The position numbers were made by a program, and so were the translations under genes. From positions 1-64,000 of the forward strand of contig NZ_VJZD01000016.1 of NCBI RefSeq assembly GCF_009377175.1: a stretch of DNA of 64,000 nt. Direction: 5' to 3'. The notes beneath the pieces were generated by a model. That model ran no database searches. It was not told where the DNA came from and was given only the letters and a program-made list of their open reading frames with translations. The DNA comes from Streptomyces adustus (GTDB lineage: Bacteria; Actinomycetota; Actinomycetes; Streptomycetales; Streptomycetaceae). The stretch's first letter is position 1. Each line of letters starts with the position of its first letter. Positions 7,751 to 15,942 of this stretch are shown piece by piece.

Positions 7751-8947
7751 GTGACGGACCCCTCCGTGAAGCGGGCATTCAAGTACCGCTTCTATCCGAC
7801 CGATGCGCAGGCAGCGGAGCTGTTGCGCACGTTCGGCTGTGTGCGGAAGGTCTACAACCTGGCTCTCACGGCACGTACCGAGGCATGGACGCGGCAGGAG
7901 CGGGTGACCTACAACCAGACGTCGGCGATGCTGACGGCCTGGAAGAAGACCGGGGAACTCGCCTACCTCAACGACGTCTCCTCGGTACCGCTTCAGCAGG
8001 CCCTGCGTCACCTCCAGGTGGCGTTCACCCACTTCTTCGCCAAGCGGGCCAGGTATCCGCGCTTCAAGTCGCGGAAGAAGTCGCGGAAGTCGGCGGAGTA
8101 CACCGCCAGCGCGTTCCGGTTCCGCGGCAAGCAGCTGACCCTGGCGAAAATGGCGGAGCCGCTGGACATCGCGTGGTCCCGGCCGCTGCCCGAGGGTGCG
8201 TCGCCGTCCACGGTGACCGTCTCTCAGGACTGTGCAGGCCGGTGGTTCGTGTCCCTGCTGTGCGAGGACGCGTCCGTCGGGTCGATGCCTGCCACGGAGC
8301 GGACAGTAGGTGTGGACGTCGGACTCGGCCACCTGCTGACCCTCTCGACCGGGGAGAAGATCGCCAACCCCCAACACGAACGGCGTGACCGGGCCCGGCT
8401 CGCGAAGGCCCAGCGCAACCTCGCCCGCAAGGTCACAGGTGACGGCGCGAACCGGGCTAAGGCTCGCCGGAAGGTCGCCAAAGTTCATGCACGCATCGCC
8501 GACCGCAGGCGCGATCACCTGCACAAGCTCACCACTCGGCTCGTTCGTGAAAATCAAACGATCGTGATCGAGGACCTCACCGTCCGCAACCTGCTGAAGA
8601 ACCACAACCTCGCCCGGGCCATTAGTGACGTGGCGTGGAGCGAGTTGCGAAGCATGCTGGAGTACAAGGCTCGCTGGTACGGCCGCGAAGTGATCGTGGT
8701 CGACCGCTGGTTCCCCTCCTCCAAACTCTGCTCCACCTGCGGCAGCCTGCAGAACAGGATGCCGCTGCATGTCCGTACCTGGACATGTGGCTGCGGGGTG
8801 ACCCATGACCGGGACGTGAACGCGGCGAAGAACCTTCTGGCCGTCGGGCTGACGGCATCTGTCTGTGGAGCTGGTGTAAGTCCTCAACGGGGTACTCCGG
8901 GCGGGCAGTCGGCGATGAAGCAGAAACCCCTGCGGCACGAGCCGTAG
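7751..8947 (+). CDS. tnpB: TnpB RNA-guided nuclease (OrfB-type transposon protein)
   Basis: A 398-residue TnpB. The N-terminal helical domain opens KRAFKYRFYPTDAQ. The RuvC-like site is complete: Asp189 in GVDVGLGHLL, Glu274 in IVIEDLTVRNLL, and Asp355 in THDRDVNAAKNLL. The zinc finger is CSTC (327-330) with CGC (346-348). Family members cut DNA at a site matched by a guide RNA transcribed from the transposon right end. Nothing visible disables this copy, but there is no TnpA transposase here, so it cannot move by itself unless helped in trans. It is transcribed opposite to the surrounding catabolic operon. Confidence 0.93.
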   Translation: MTDPSVKRAFKYRFYPTDAQAAELLRTFGCVRKVYNLALTARTEAWTRQERVTYNQTSAMLTAWKKTGELAYLNDVSSVPLQQALRHLQVAFTHFFAKRARYPRFKSRKKSRKSAEYTASAFRFRGKQLTLAKMAEPLDIAWSRPLPEGASPSTVTVSQDCAGRWFVSLLCEDASVGSMPATERTVGVDVGLGHLLTLSTGEKIANPQHERRDRARLAKAQRNLARKVTGDGANRAKARRKVAKVHARIADRRRDHLHKLTTRLVRENQTIVIEDLTVRNLLKNHNLARAISDVAWSELRSMLEYKARWYGREVIVVDRWFPSSKLCSTCGSLQNRMPLHVRTWTCGCGVTHDRDVNAAKNLLAVGLTASVCGAGVSPQRGTPGGQSAMKQKPLRHEP

Positions 8948-8980
8948 GAATCCCCTCCTTCAGGAGCGGGCGGAAGCCAA
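8800..8980 (+). ncRNA. Probable omega (guide) RNA region of the TnpB element
   Basis: In IS605-type elements the guide RNA overlaps the 3' end of tnpB and ends at the transposon right end. Here that region contains the conserved-looking GAAACCCCTGCGGCACGAGC (8923-8942) and the terminal hairpin CTCC-TTCA-GGAG at 8955-8966. The guide would be the first bases after 8980, which fall in the end of the gentisate dioxygenase gene. The 5' end is a guess. Confidence 0.5.
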
Positions 8981-8983
8981 GGG

Positions 8984-10144
8984 TCAGGCGTCCTTCTGGG
9001 TGCGGTCGAGCTTGAGCGCCTCGAAGACGGGCGCGTCGGAGAAGCGGAACAGGTCGAGGCCCGCGGAGTCGGAGTCGGTGCGGCCGGCTTCGGACCGGGC
9101 GGAGAACGGCTCCCAGGACGGGACGACGAACAGGTCGCCCCGCGTCACCGACCAGGACCTCTCGCCGACGGCGACGGTGCCGGAGCCGTCGAAGACCTGG
9201 TAGACGGAGGAGCCGGTCTCGCGCACCGGCGCGGTCTCGGCGCCCCGGGCCACGCGGTGGAACTCGGCGCGGATGGTCGGCAGGACGTCACTGCCGTCGT
9301 GCGGGTTGGTGTAGCGCACAGCGGCGTGGCCGGGCTCGACCGTGCCGCCGAAGCCCTCCTTCTCCAGCAGGAGTTGGTCGCGCAGCGCCGCGTCGGTGTG
9401 CTCCCATTTGTAGGACAGCAGCGGGCTGCCCGGGGTGGCGGGGGCGGCCGCGAGGGGGCGCAGGCCCGGGTGGCCCCACAGCCGCTCGGAGCGGGATCGG
9501 CTCGGTGTGGTCCGTTCGGCCTCGGTGATCTCGTCGCGGCCGAACTCGAAGAACTGCGCCTCGGTGGCGTACTGGAACGGGATGTCCAGGCCGTCGATCC
9601 ACGCCATGGGCTCGTCGGTGGCGTTGTGGTGGGCGTGCCAGTTCCAGCCGGCCTGCGGCAGGAAGTCGCCGCGGTTCATGGGCACGGGGTCGCCGCCGAC
9701 GACGGTCCACACGCCGGAGCCCTCGACGACGAAGCGGAAGGCGTGCTGGGTGTGCCGGTGCTCGGGCGCGTCCTCGCCGGGCATGAGGTACTGGATGGCC
9801 GCCCACAGCGTCGGCGTGGCGAAGGGCCTGCCGCCGAGGGAGGGGTTGGCCAGCGCGATGGCCCGGCGCTCGCCGCCGCGGCCGACCGGAACCAGGTCGC
9901 CCGCCTGCGCGGCGAGCTCCCGCAGCCGCTCCCAGCGCCATACGTGCGGCACGGCGCGCGAGCGCGGGTGGGCGGGCATCAGGTCGCCGATCTCGGTCCA
10001 CAGCGGGACGAGGAGTTCCTGCTCGAAGCCCCGGTAGAGCTCTTCGAGCGCCGGGGTGACGTCGGGCTGTCCGTGGGCGGCGACGGCGTGCAGCCGGACC
10101 GGGGAACCCGGAGCGTGGTCTTGGGTGGTGGAGGACTCGGTCAC
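8984..10144 (-). CDS. Gentisate 1,2-dioxygenase (bicupin)
   Basis: A 386-residue two-cupin ring-cleavage dioxygenase. The first cupin has HRHTQHAFRFVVEGSG then GDFLPQAGWNWHAHHN, matching the Fe(II) histidines of gentisate dioxygenases; the second cupin has VYQVFDGSGTVAVGE and VPSWEPFSA with weaker ligands, as usual. WAAIQYLMPGEDAPEHRH is a family hallmark. I use the GTG at 10144, since the divergent IclR gene starts at 10222 and the upstream ATG at 10210 would run into its ribosome site. It opens the ring of gentisate to maleylpyruvate, feeding the isomerase and hydrolase downstream across the TnpB insertion. Confidence 0.93.
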   Translation of the reverse strand: MTESSTTQDHAPGSPVRLHAVAAHGQPDVTPALEELYRGFEQELLVPLWTEIGDLMPAHPRSRAVPHVWRWERLRELAAQAGDLVPVGRGGERRAIALANPSLGGRPFATPTLWAAIQYLMPGEDAPEHRHTQHAFRFVVEGSGVWTVVGGDPVPMNRGDFLPQAGWNWHAHHNATDEPMAWIDGLDIPFQYATEAQFFEFGRDEITEAERTTPSRSRSERLWGHPGLRPLAAAPATPGSPLLSYKWEHTDAALRDQLLLEKEGFGGTVEPGHAAVRYTNPHDGSDVLPTIRAEFHRVARGAETAPVRETGSSVYQVFDGSGTVAVGERSWSVTRGDLFVVPSWEPFSARSEAGRTDSDSAGLDLFRFSDAPVFEALKLDRTQKDA

Positions 10145-10221
10145 TGTTTCAGCGTGCCGGGTGTCTGCTGTAGGAGCATATGGATTCTGGAGAGCAGAAC
10201 AGTGGAGCATGGAGGATCACC

Positions 10222-10998
10222 GTGGACAAGGAGCTCAAGACGCCGCCGCCCTATCCCATCGCCAGCGTGGACCATGCGCTGCGGGCGGCGACCATCCTGC
10301 AGATGGAGGGCGACGCGACGGTGGCGCAGCTCGCCGAGCGTCTGGGGGTCGCGAGGTCGACGGCTCACCGGATTCTGGCGATGCTCGTCTACCGGGACTT
10401 CGCCGTGCGCGGCGAGGACCGCGTCTATCGCGCGGGCCCGGTACTGGAGCTGGCCGCGCACTCCCAGTCTCTCGTGTCCCGGCTGCGGGCGACGGCTCTG
10501 CCCCATCTGCACCGGGTCGTCGATCTCGTCGGCGAGACCACGAACCTGATCGTGCGCACCGGGGACACCGTCCGGTTCATCGCCAGCGTCGAGTGCCGGC
10601 AGGCCCTTCGGGTCGGTTCGCGGGAGGGCATGGTGTTCCCGGCACACCGCACCACGGCGGGTCTGCTCCTGCTCGCCGAGCTGGACGAGGAGGAGCTGGA
10701 GAAGGCCTACGCCCCCGAGCGCTACCGGGATCGCCCGTCCGACCGCCCCGACCTCGCGCGGCTGCGGGCGGAGCTGAGGCGCCTGCGCCGCAACGGCTTC
10801 GCCGTCAACAGGGAGCGGTCCGAGCGCGGACTCGTCGCCGTCGGTGTCCCCGTACGCGACGAGGACGGCACCGCACTGGCCGGACTCTCCGTCTCGATGC
10901 CCAGCGTGCGCTACGACCCGCATCAGCTCCAGCCGCTGGTCAAGTCCCTGGAAGGCGCGGCGCACGCGCTGGAGCGGGACTTTCTCCATCAGAGCTGA
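10222..10998 (+). CDS. IclR-family transcriptional regulator
   Basis: A 258-residue IclR protein. The N-terminal winged helix is VAQLAERLGVARSTAHRILA and the effector domain has TTNLIVRTGDTVRF and the late GLVAVGVPVRDEDG. The GTG at 10222 is preceded by GGAGG at 10211-10215 with 6-nt spacing, which decides the start over the ATG at 10180. It diverges from gentisate dioxygenase with 77 bp between starts, and IclR proteins often control aromatic pathways from such a position. It could also bind the GTAAAGCGAATG blocks at 411-422 and 11066-11077. Confidence 0.93.
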   Translation: MDKELKTPPPYPIASVDHALRAATILQMEGDATVAQLAERLGVARSTAHRILAMLVYRDFAVRGEDRVYRAGPVLELAAHSQSLVSRLRATALPHLHRVVDLVGETTNLIVRTGDTVRFIASVECRQALRVGSREGMVFPAHRTTAGLLLLAELDEEELEKAYAPERYRDRPSDRPDLARLRAELRRLRRNGFAVNRERSERGLVAVGVPVRDEDGTALAGLSVSMPSVRYDPHQLQPLVKSLEGAAHALERDFLHQS

Positions 10999-11055
10999 AC
11001 ACCCGAGCCGTCACGCTTCCATCAGATCTATTTTCTTTCTCTCTCGCACACATCA

Positions 11056-11085
11056 TTGACGCGACGTAAAGCGAATGTCATTCTC
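11056..11085 (+). promoter_or_regulatory. Promoter/operator block before MFS gene, copy of that at 403-432
   Basis: TTGACG (11056-11061) followed by GTAAAGCGAATG (11066-11077) matches the leftward block at 432-411: 21 of 25 positions agree, and the orientation to the gene is the same. The -10 (near 11079-11085) is poor. A shared regulator for the two genes is inferred. Confidence 0.5.
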
Positions 11086-11209
11086 CACGACATCACGCCC
11101 GACTCACGTCGCGCCTCTCCCCCACCGCGCCGCAGAGCCGAGCGCCTCATGCTCTTCGGGCTCCCCGTGTCACGGGACGCCCCTCTTTTCCCAGCCAGAG
11201 AGACCAGAC

Positions 11210-12847
11210 ATGACGCTCAACAACGGGACACCTGTCTCCCATGGCCCAACCGCGGGGGCCGCCCGGACGCCGGGCTACGCGGGAACACTGGCTGCCGCCT
11301 GCGGGGCGGTCTTCGTGGCCCAGGTCGCGAACGCGCTGCCCGCCTCGCTGCTCGGACTCTTCCAGGAGGACCTGAGCACCCACGGATCCCAGCTGACCTG
11401 GATCACCGCGGCGTTCATGATCGCCGTGGTCTGCTTCGAGTTCACCTTCGGTGTCCTCGGCGACCTGTTCGGACGGCGAAGGCTCGTCGTGGGCGGCACG
11501 GCCCTGGTCGCCGTGGGCAGCACCGTGGCCGCGCTCGCGCCGACCGTCCAGGTGCTGTGGATCGGCGCCGCGCTGAACGGACTGGGCGCCGGAGCCATGT
11601 TCCCCGGCTCGCTCACCGCGATCACCGCCCTGACCCGCGGCATGCGGCAGCGGGCGCACGCGGTGGCCGTCTGGAGCGGCTTCCTGTCCGCGGGCGCCGC
11701 CGTCTCGCCCCTGGTCGGCGGCATGTTCGCCAAGGTCGGCTCGTGGCGCGGCTCCTTCTGGGTGCTCGTCGGACTGGCCCTGGTCAGCATGGTGCTCACC
11801 CTGCTGCTGGCCACCGAGTCGACGGCGCCCGAGGGCCGTAAATTCGACGTACCCGGCCAGATCACCTTCGCCATCGGCCTCATCCTGGTGCTGTACGGCG
11901 CCGTCGAGGGGCCGGAGTCGGGCTGGAGCACCCTGCCCGTGCTGCTCTCCCTCGCCCTCGGTGCGGTCTTCCTCGCCGCCTTCGTCGTGGTGGAGCTGGG
12001 GGCCGAGTCCCCGATCTTCGACCTGAGGCTGTTCCTCAACCGGCCGTTCGCCGTGTCGTCCGTCGTCGCGGTCATCGGGATGCTCGCCTTCCTCGGCGCC
12101 TGCTTCACGACGAGCATGTGGATGGGTCCCGTGCAGCATCAGGACCCGATGCGGGTCGGCATCCTCTTCCTCCTGCTCCAGGGACCCGCGTTCGTCCTCA
12201 TCCCGGTCGTCTCGCGACTCCTGCACCGGGTCGCCGCGTCCTGGCTGCTGACCTCGGGCTTCGTCCTGCTCGCGGCCGGCTGCCTGCTGTTCACCCGACT
12301 CGACGTCACCGACCGGGGACTCGGCGCGTTCGTGGCGCCCGCCCTGCTGATCGGCATCGGCTTCGCCCTGACCGTCAGCTCCGTGACGACCGTGGCGCTG
12401 AACAGCGTGCCCCCGAACCTGGCGGGCATGGCCAGCGCCACCACCAACATGCTGCGCGACCTCGGCTTCGCCCTCGGCCCGGTCGTCGTCGGCGCCGTGG
12501 CCCTCAGTCATGCGGGGTCGACGTTCGCGGCGAACCTGCCCGGCGCCGGCCTGCCGGCCGCTCAGTCGGCGGCAGCACAGGCGATCGCCGCGGCCGACGG
12601 CCCCCTCGCCGTCAATGGCCTGCCGCCCACCGTTCCGGGTTCAGCCGCCCACAGCCTGGCCCTCGACGCCCTCGGCAGCGGCTTCTCCACCGCGTACTGG
12701 GTGTGCGGCATCGCGGCCGCCGTCGCCGCCGCACTCACCGCCTTCGGCATGATCGGCAGCCACGCCCGCGGAACAGCGGGGCACGAGGCCGACGCGCCCG
12801 GCCAGGACGGGAAGTCCGAACCGGTCGCCGAGGCCGCCCGACCCTGA
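11210..12847 (+). CDS. MFS transporter, DHA2 (14-TM) drug/proton antiporter type
   Basis: A 545-residue membrane protein with about 14 hydrophobic segments. Motif A is GVLGDLFGRRRLVVGG and motif C-like text occurs in GFLSAGAAVSPLVGG. The ATG at 11210 gives a short cytoplasmic tail; the frame upstream to 11075 is not hydrophobic or conserved-looking and contains the promoter. DHA2 members export drugs and organic acids using the proton gradient; here, at the end of the gentisate island and sharing its operator, it may move an aromatic acid or intermediate. It ends at a strong hairpin (12911-12949). Confidence 0.9.
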   Translation: MTLNNGTPVSHGPTAGAARTPGYAGTLAAACGAVFVAQVANALPASLLGLFQEDLSTHGSQLTWITAAFMIAVVCFEFTFGVLGDLFGRRRLVVGGTALVAVGSTVAALAPTVQVLWIGAALNGLGAGAMFPGSLTAITALTRGMRQRAHAVAVWSGFLSAGAAVSPLVGGMFAKVGSWRGSFWVLVGLALVSMVLTLLLATESTAPEGRKFDVPGQITFAIGLILVLYGAVEGPESGWSTLPVLLSLALGAVFLAAFVVVELGAESPIFDLRLFLNRPFAVSSVVAVIGMLAFLGACFTTSMWMGPVQHQDPMRVGILFLLLQGPAFVLIPVVSRLLHRVAASWLLTSGFVLLAAGCLLFTRLDVTDRGLGAFVAPALLIGIGFALTVSSVTTVALNSVPPNLAGMASATTNMLRDLGFALGPVVVGAVALSHAGSTFAANLPGAGLPAAQSAAAQAIAAADGPLAVNGLPPTVPGSAAHSLALDALGSGFSTAYWVCGIAAAVAAALTAFGMIGSHARGTAGHEADAPGQDGKSEPVAEAARP

Positions 12848-12910
12848 GCAACCCCGACCGTCCCCGACCTCCGCGTCCCCTGCACCACGACACCGGGACG
12901 GTCGACCGGC

Positions 12911-12949
12911 ACGGCCCGTTCGCCGCCCTGCGGGTGGCGAACGGGCCGT
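12911..12949. terminator. Bidirectional hairpin terminator
   Basis: A perfect 14-bp stem ACGGCCCGTTCGCC (12911-12924) / GGCGAACGGGCCGT (12936-12949) with an 11-nt loop lies between the convergent MFS and MOSC genes. No clear T-tract, as usual in Streptomyces. Confidence 0.8.
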
Positions 12950-12989
12950 CGGGGCAGAGCCGTAGAGCCGTAGAGCGTCGGTACGGCGA

Positions 12990-13835
12990 TCAGGCGGCGT
13001 CCTGCACTGTGATCGTGTCGCCCAGCTCGACGGTTCCCGCCTCCAGCACTTCCAGGTAGACGCCCAGGCAGGAGAGCCGGCCCAGGCCGAACACCGGTAC
13101 CCGGTGTTCGCGGGCGACCGCGCGCATGATGGCGGGATCCGCGGGAAGTTCGTCGTGGCCCAGCGTGGGCAGCACGCAGCGAGGTGTGGGCACCACGACC
13201 CGGAACAACGCCTCCCCCACGCGCAGCCGTGACCCCACCCAGGTGTCCTCGGGGAAGCCCGGCCCCGTACCGGGGTCCACGACCAGATTCGGCCGGAAGC
13301 GGCGAGGGTCGAAGTCTCCGCCCGGGTACACCTCTCGCATCCGCGCCAGGGCCGCGGTGGTGACGAGATGGACCCGCCCGAAGTCGAAGAACGTGCCCTG
13401 GGCGACGCCGCCCGTCGTGATGCTCTCCCCTGTTTCATCGACGAAGGCCGACGCGCGCATGGTGTCGGGCACCCCGCCTTCGTACGCGGGCACCGCGCGC
13501 TCCAGCCTGCCGTGCTCCGGTACGACGGCCGAGCAGGACACCTGCCGACCGAGCAACTTGGACAACCGCAGGTCCAGTTCACGGTCCTCCACCGGCAGTT
13601 CGGTACCGTCCGGGAGTACGACCCGGACCGTGCCGGAGTCGTCCAGTCGGCTGCGACAGCGCAGCAACTCGCCCCACTTGCGCGGGTGCTTGGCGCTGCC
13701 CACCGCGCCGGACTCGTCGAGCACGGCGTGGATCCGGTCTCCCGAGAGCCCGGCTTCCGTGACCGCCACGTCGCTCACGGCTTCGCCCAGCATCGACTTC
13801 ACCGGATAGCGGTAGAGCGCCGCCACAGTCCCCAT
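12990..13835 (-). CDS. MOSC-domain protein
   Basis: A 281-residue protein with the N-terminal MOSC beta-barrel (VAALYRYPVKSMLGE, then AGLSGDRIHAV) and the MOSC domain (RPNLVVDPGTGPGFPEDTWVG, CVLPTLGHDELP, GLGRLSCLGVYLEVL). Family members carry sulfur or molybdenum cofactor chemistry, as in mARC and the sulfurase C-terminal domain. The Cys in TPRCVLPT is at the position of the family's conserved cysteine. The ATG at 13835 is preferred to that at 13871 because YRYPVKS should lie close to the N-terminus. No molybdoenzyme is adjacent, so its partner is unknown. Confidence 0.88.
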   Translation of the reverse strand: MGTVAALYRYPVKSMLGEAVSDVAVTEAGLSGDRIHAVLDESGAVGSAKHPRKWGELLRCRSRLDDSGTVRVVLPDGTELPVEDRELDLRLSKLLGRQVSCSAVVPEHGRLERAVPAYEGGVPDTMRASAFVDETGESITTGGVAQGTFFDFGRVHLVTTAALARMREVYPGGDFDPRRFRPNLVVDPGTGPGFPEDTWVGSRLRVGEALFRVVVPTPRCVLPTLGHDELPADPAIMRAVAREHRVPVFGLGRLSCLGVYLEVLEAGTVELGDTITVQDAA

Positions 13836-14279
13836 GGACCAAGTATGGCTGGCGAACGGACCGCTATTCATAGGGTTGTTGATGTGTCCGGAACCCGCGC
13901 GTGGTCCGGCGAACTCCGCACCCGGTCCACGCAGGAAGGCGACGGCTCGCCAACCGGGTTCGGCTCAGCAGTCGTAACGGTGGACATGGGGAGTACCGGG
14001 GCAGGTCCCAGTTCGGGTATTCCACGGCCGGTGTGGGGGACACCGTGCACGGACGGGGAAGGCAGTCCTTCTCGACGGTGTGCGGACGGGGCGGCTCCGC
14101 GGCAACGCCGACTTCGACGGTCAGCGCCGTGCCGGCCCTGGGACCCGCCTGTGACAACCGGTCCTCGCGGCCCTGGCGACTGCTGCGGCGGGGCGGATGC
14201 TCCACGCCCCGCGTCGACATCATCGTCCGGACCGTCCACACCCGTCGCGACCGGACCGTGTGCAGGACAGAGGAGACAT
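13836..14279. other. Gene-free stretch between MOSC and DUF4246 genes
   Basis: About 440 bp. Short frames occur on both strands but none has a good ribosome site or recognisable protein. It must hold the MOSC promoter. I see no repeat or RNA gene here. Confidence 0.5.
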
Positions 14280-15791
14280 TCAGTGCTCGCAGAGGGAGAA
14301 TTCCCGCTCGTAGAGCTGCTCGTTGTGTTCGTCGACGAAGAACTTGCGTTCCTGCATGAGTTGTTCGCGGTAGTTCTGCGCCTGTTCGAGCGTCATGGTC
14401 GAGGTGTCGGACCATGGTTGTTGCGGCGGCACGTCGGAGGTCGAAACGATCTTTTCCGAGGGGTCGACCAGGAAGAACGCGAGAATCTTGCGGTGTCCCG
14501 GGCGGGCGGGATCCGTGAGGCGGAACGAACCGACGCGGTGTTGCAGGATGTTCGGGAACGCCAGGCAGCGGCCCGCCGGGGTCGACGCCGATCCCAGCAC
14601 CTGGTTCAGCGCGTCCGCGTCCTCCAGGCCGTAGACCTCACGCATGCCGTCGTCGTCACTCTGTTCGTACTCCGGGTCGTCGAGTGCCGTCCTGAAACTC
14701 AGCCGGCTCTCGGTGATGTTCTCGCTGTCCCAGTAGTAGATGCCGGTCGAGACGATCCGCTCGTTCAACATCCCCTCGACATGCCAGGAACCGCCGGCGT
14801 ACTCGGGCTTGTCCGGGGTGAGATGAATGGTGGCGAGCTTGACGATGACCTGGAGACCGCGACCGCGCAGGTCGACCCGGGCGGATTCATCAGGCAACGC
14901 GGGCGGGGTGAACTCCGGGGCGTCCGGGATGGTCGGGCGGCGGTTTTCCCACCAGTCGTCCTGAGCCTTCTCCCACACGCGGACGGCTTCCGCGTAGGCC
15001 TCCTTGTCACCGTAGGAGGACTTGTCCGGATACTCCGGCAGCTGCGAGTCGTACCACCCGTAGGGGTCGACCTCGATCCGCAGCGGCCGCGGATGGCGCA
15101 GATCGGTGAGCACGTTCTCCCACAGCGGGCGCATACGAGCGAACAAGTCCGGCAGGACGGAGGCCAGTTCCCGATGCCTCTCGGAGTGGACGTTGTTGAC
15201 GTACGAGCGGAAGACGACATCGCCGTCGTCACTCACGTCGACGTCCGTGGGCAGCCACTGGAACTTCTCCGAGAACTCGTACCTCGAATAGCGCTCCGCC
15301 GGATTCCGCCAAGCCCGCTCCGGCGCGCCGCTCGCCTCTCTCACCAGGCAGAACAGTGAGGGATGAACCAGATCCAGTACCTGGCCGTCGGATCCGGGAT
15401 GCCAGTCCTGTTCCGCCTCGGGGACCTGTTCCAGCACCCGCGCGGCCTCACGGAGCCGGGATCGGAGCTCGTCGTCGACCAGAGTGTCCGACTGCCACAC
15501 CCCGTCGACGGCGGACACCTCGACGCCGGTCCGTCCGTCCCGCAGCTCGGCGTAATGCGCGAGTTCGGCAAGCACGTAACGGACCTGCGCTTCGGTGAGG
15601 CCCTGAGCGACCGCTTCCTGCGTCCACCTGGCGACGATGTCGGCGTCGTTCATCTTGTCGAACCACCCCGGCTTCGCCCGGACATGGGCGCTGCACTGCA
15701 TCATCCGAAGTTCCCGCAGCGTTCTGGGCGTAGCGAACGATATGGAACGGGAAGCTTGAAAGGGCAGCGGGAAAGCGGACAGGCCGGTCAA
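14280..15791 (-). CDS. DUF4246 protein, putative Fe(II)/2-oxoglutarate-type oxygenase
   Basis: A 503-residue protein that matches the DUF4246 family from its N-terminus (TPRTLRELRMM, KPGWFDKMNDADIVARW) to the conserved core GGSWHVEGMLNERIVSTGIY (from about residue 333). The core holds His337-x-Glu339 and, 79 residues later, His418 in PNILQHRVGSF, followed by GHRKILAFFLVDP. This H-x-E...H...R/K order is what a cupin-type Fe(II)/2-oxoglutarate oxygenase would show; that is my reading, and the enzyme activity of the family is not established to my knowledge. The start at 15791 is supported because the N-terminal region fits the family. It seems to stand alone. Confidence 0.8.
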   Translation of the reverse strand: MTGLSAFPLPFQASRSISFATPRTLRELRMMQCSAHVRAKPGWFDKMNDADIVARWTQEAVAQGLTEAQVRYVLAELAHYAELRDGRTGVEVSAVDGVWQSDTLVDDELRSRLREAARVLEQVPEAEQDWHPGSDGQVLDLVHPSLFCLVREASGAPERAWRNPAERYSRYEFSEKFQWLPTDVDVSDDGDVVFRSYVNNVHSERHRELASVLPDLFARMRPLWENVLTDLRHPRPLRIEVDPYGWYDSQLPEYPDKSSYGDKEAYAEAVRVWEKAQDDWWENRRPTIPDAPEFTPPALPDESARVDLRGRGLQVIVKLATIHLTPDKPEYAGGSWHVEGMLNERIVSTGIYYWDSENITESRLSFRTALDDPEYEQSDDDGMREVYGLEDADALNQVLGSASTPAGRCLAFPNILQHRVGSFRLTDPARPGHRKILAFFLVDPSEKIVSTSDVPPQQPWSDTSTMTLEQAQNYREQLMQERKFFVDEHNEQLYEREFSLCEH

Positions 15792-15942
15792 TTCTCTTGA
15801 TCCTTCGAATCGGTGTGCGGTGGCTGGCAGCGTACTTCAGCGCACTGACACCGCAGCCGCGACGACGGCCACCGTCGGCCCGGCTCTGGAGCGTGCGTTC
15901 GGAGCAGCCGATCGGACAGCTGCTCCGAACTCCCCCGGTCCG

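Larger units (their letters stand above)
7582..8980 (+). mobile_element. TnpB-only IS200/IS605-type element
   Basis: A unit of about 1.4 kb sits between the hydrolase and dioxygenase genes. Its left part has a hairpin (arms around 7593-7610), a second hairpin CAATTC (7705-7710) / GAATTG (7726-7731), and no tyrosine TnpA gene. Its right end reads GAATCCCCTCCTTCAGGAG and finishes GGAAGCCAA at 8980, like the usual IS605 right-end hairpin. The words GAAGC-GAAACCCCTGC (7638-7653) and GAAGCAGAAACCCCTGC (8917-8933) are subterminal near-repeats. Boundaries are estimates; the right end stops 3 bp from the dioxygenase stop codon. Confidence 0.75.
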
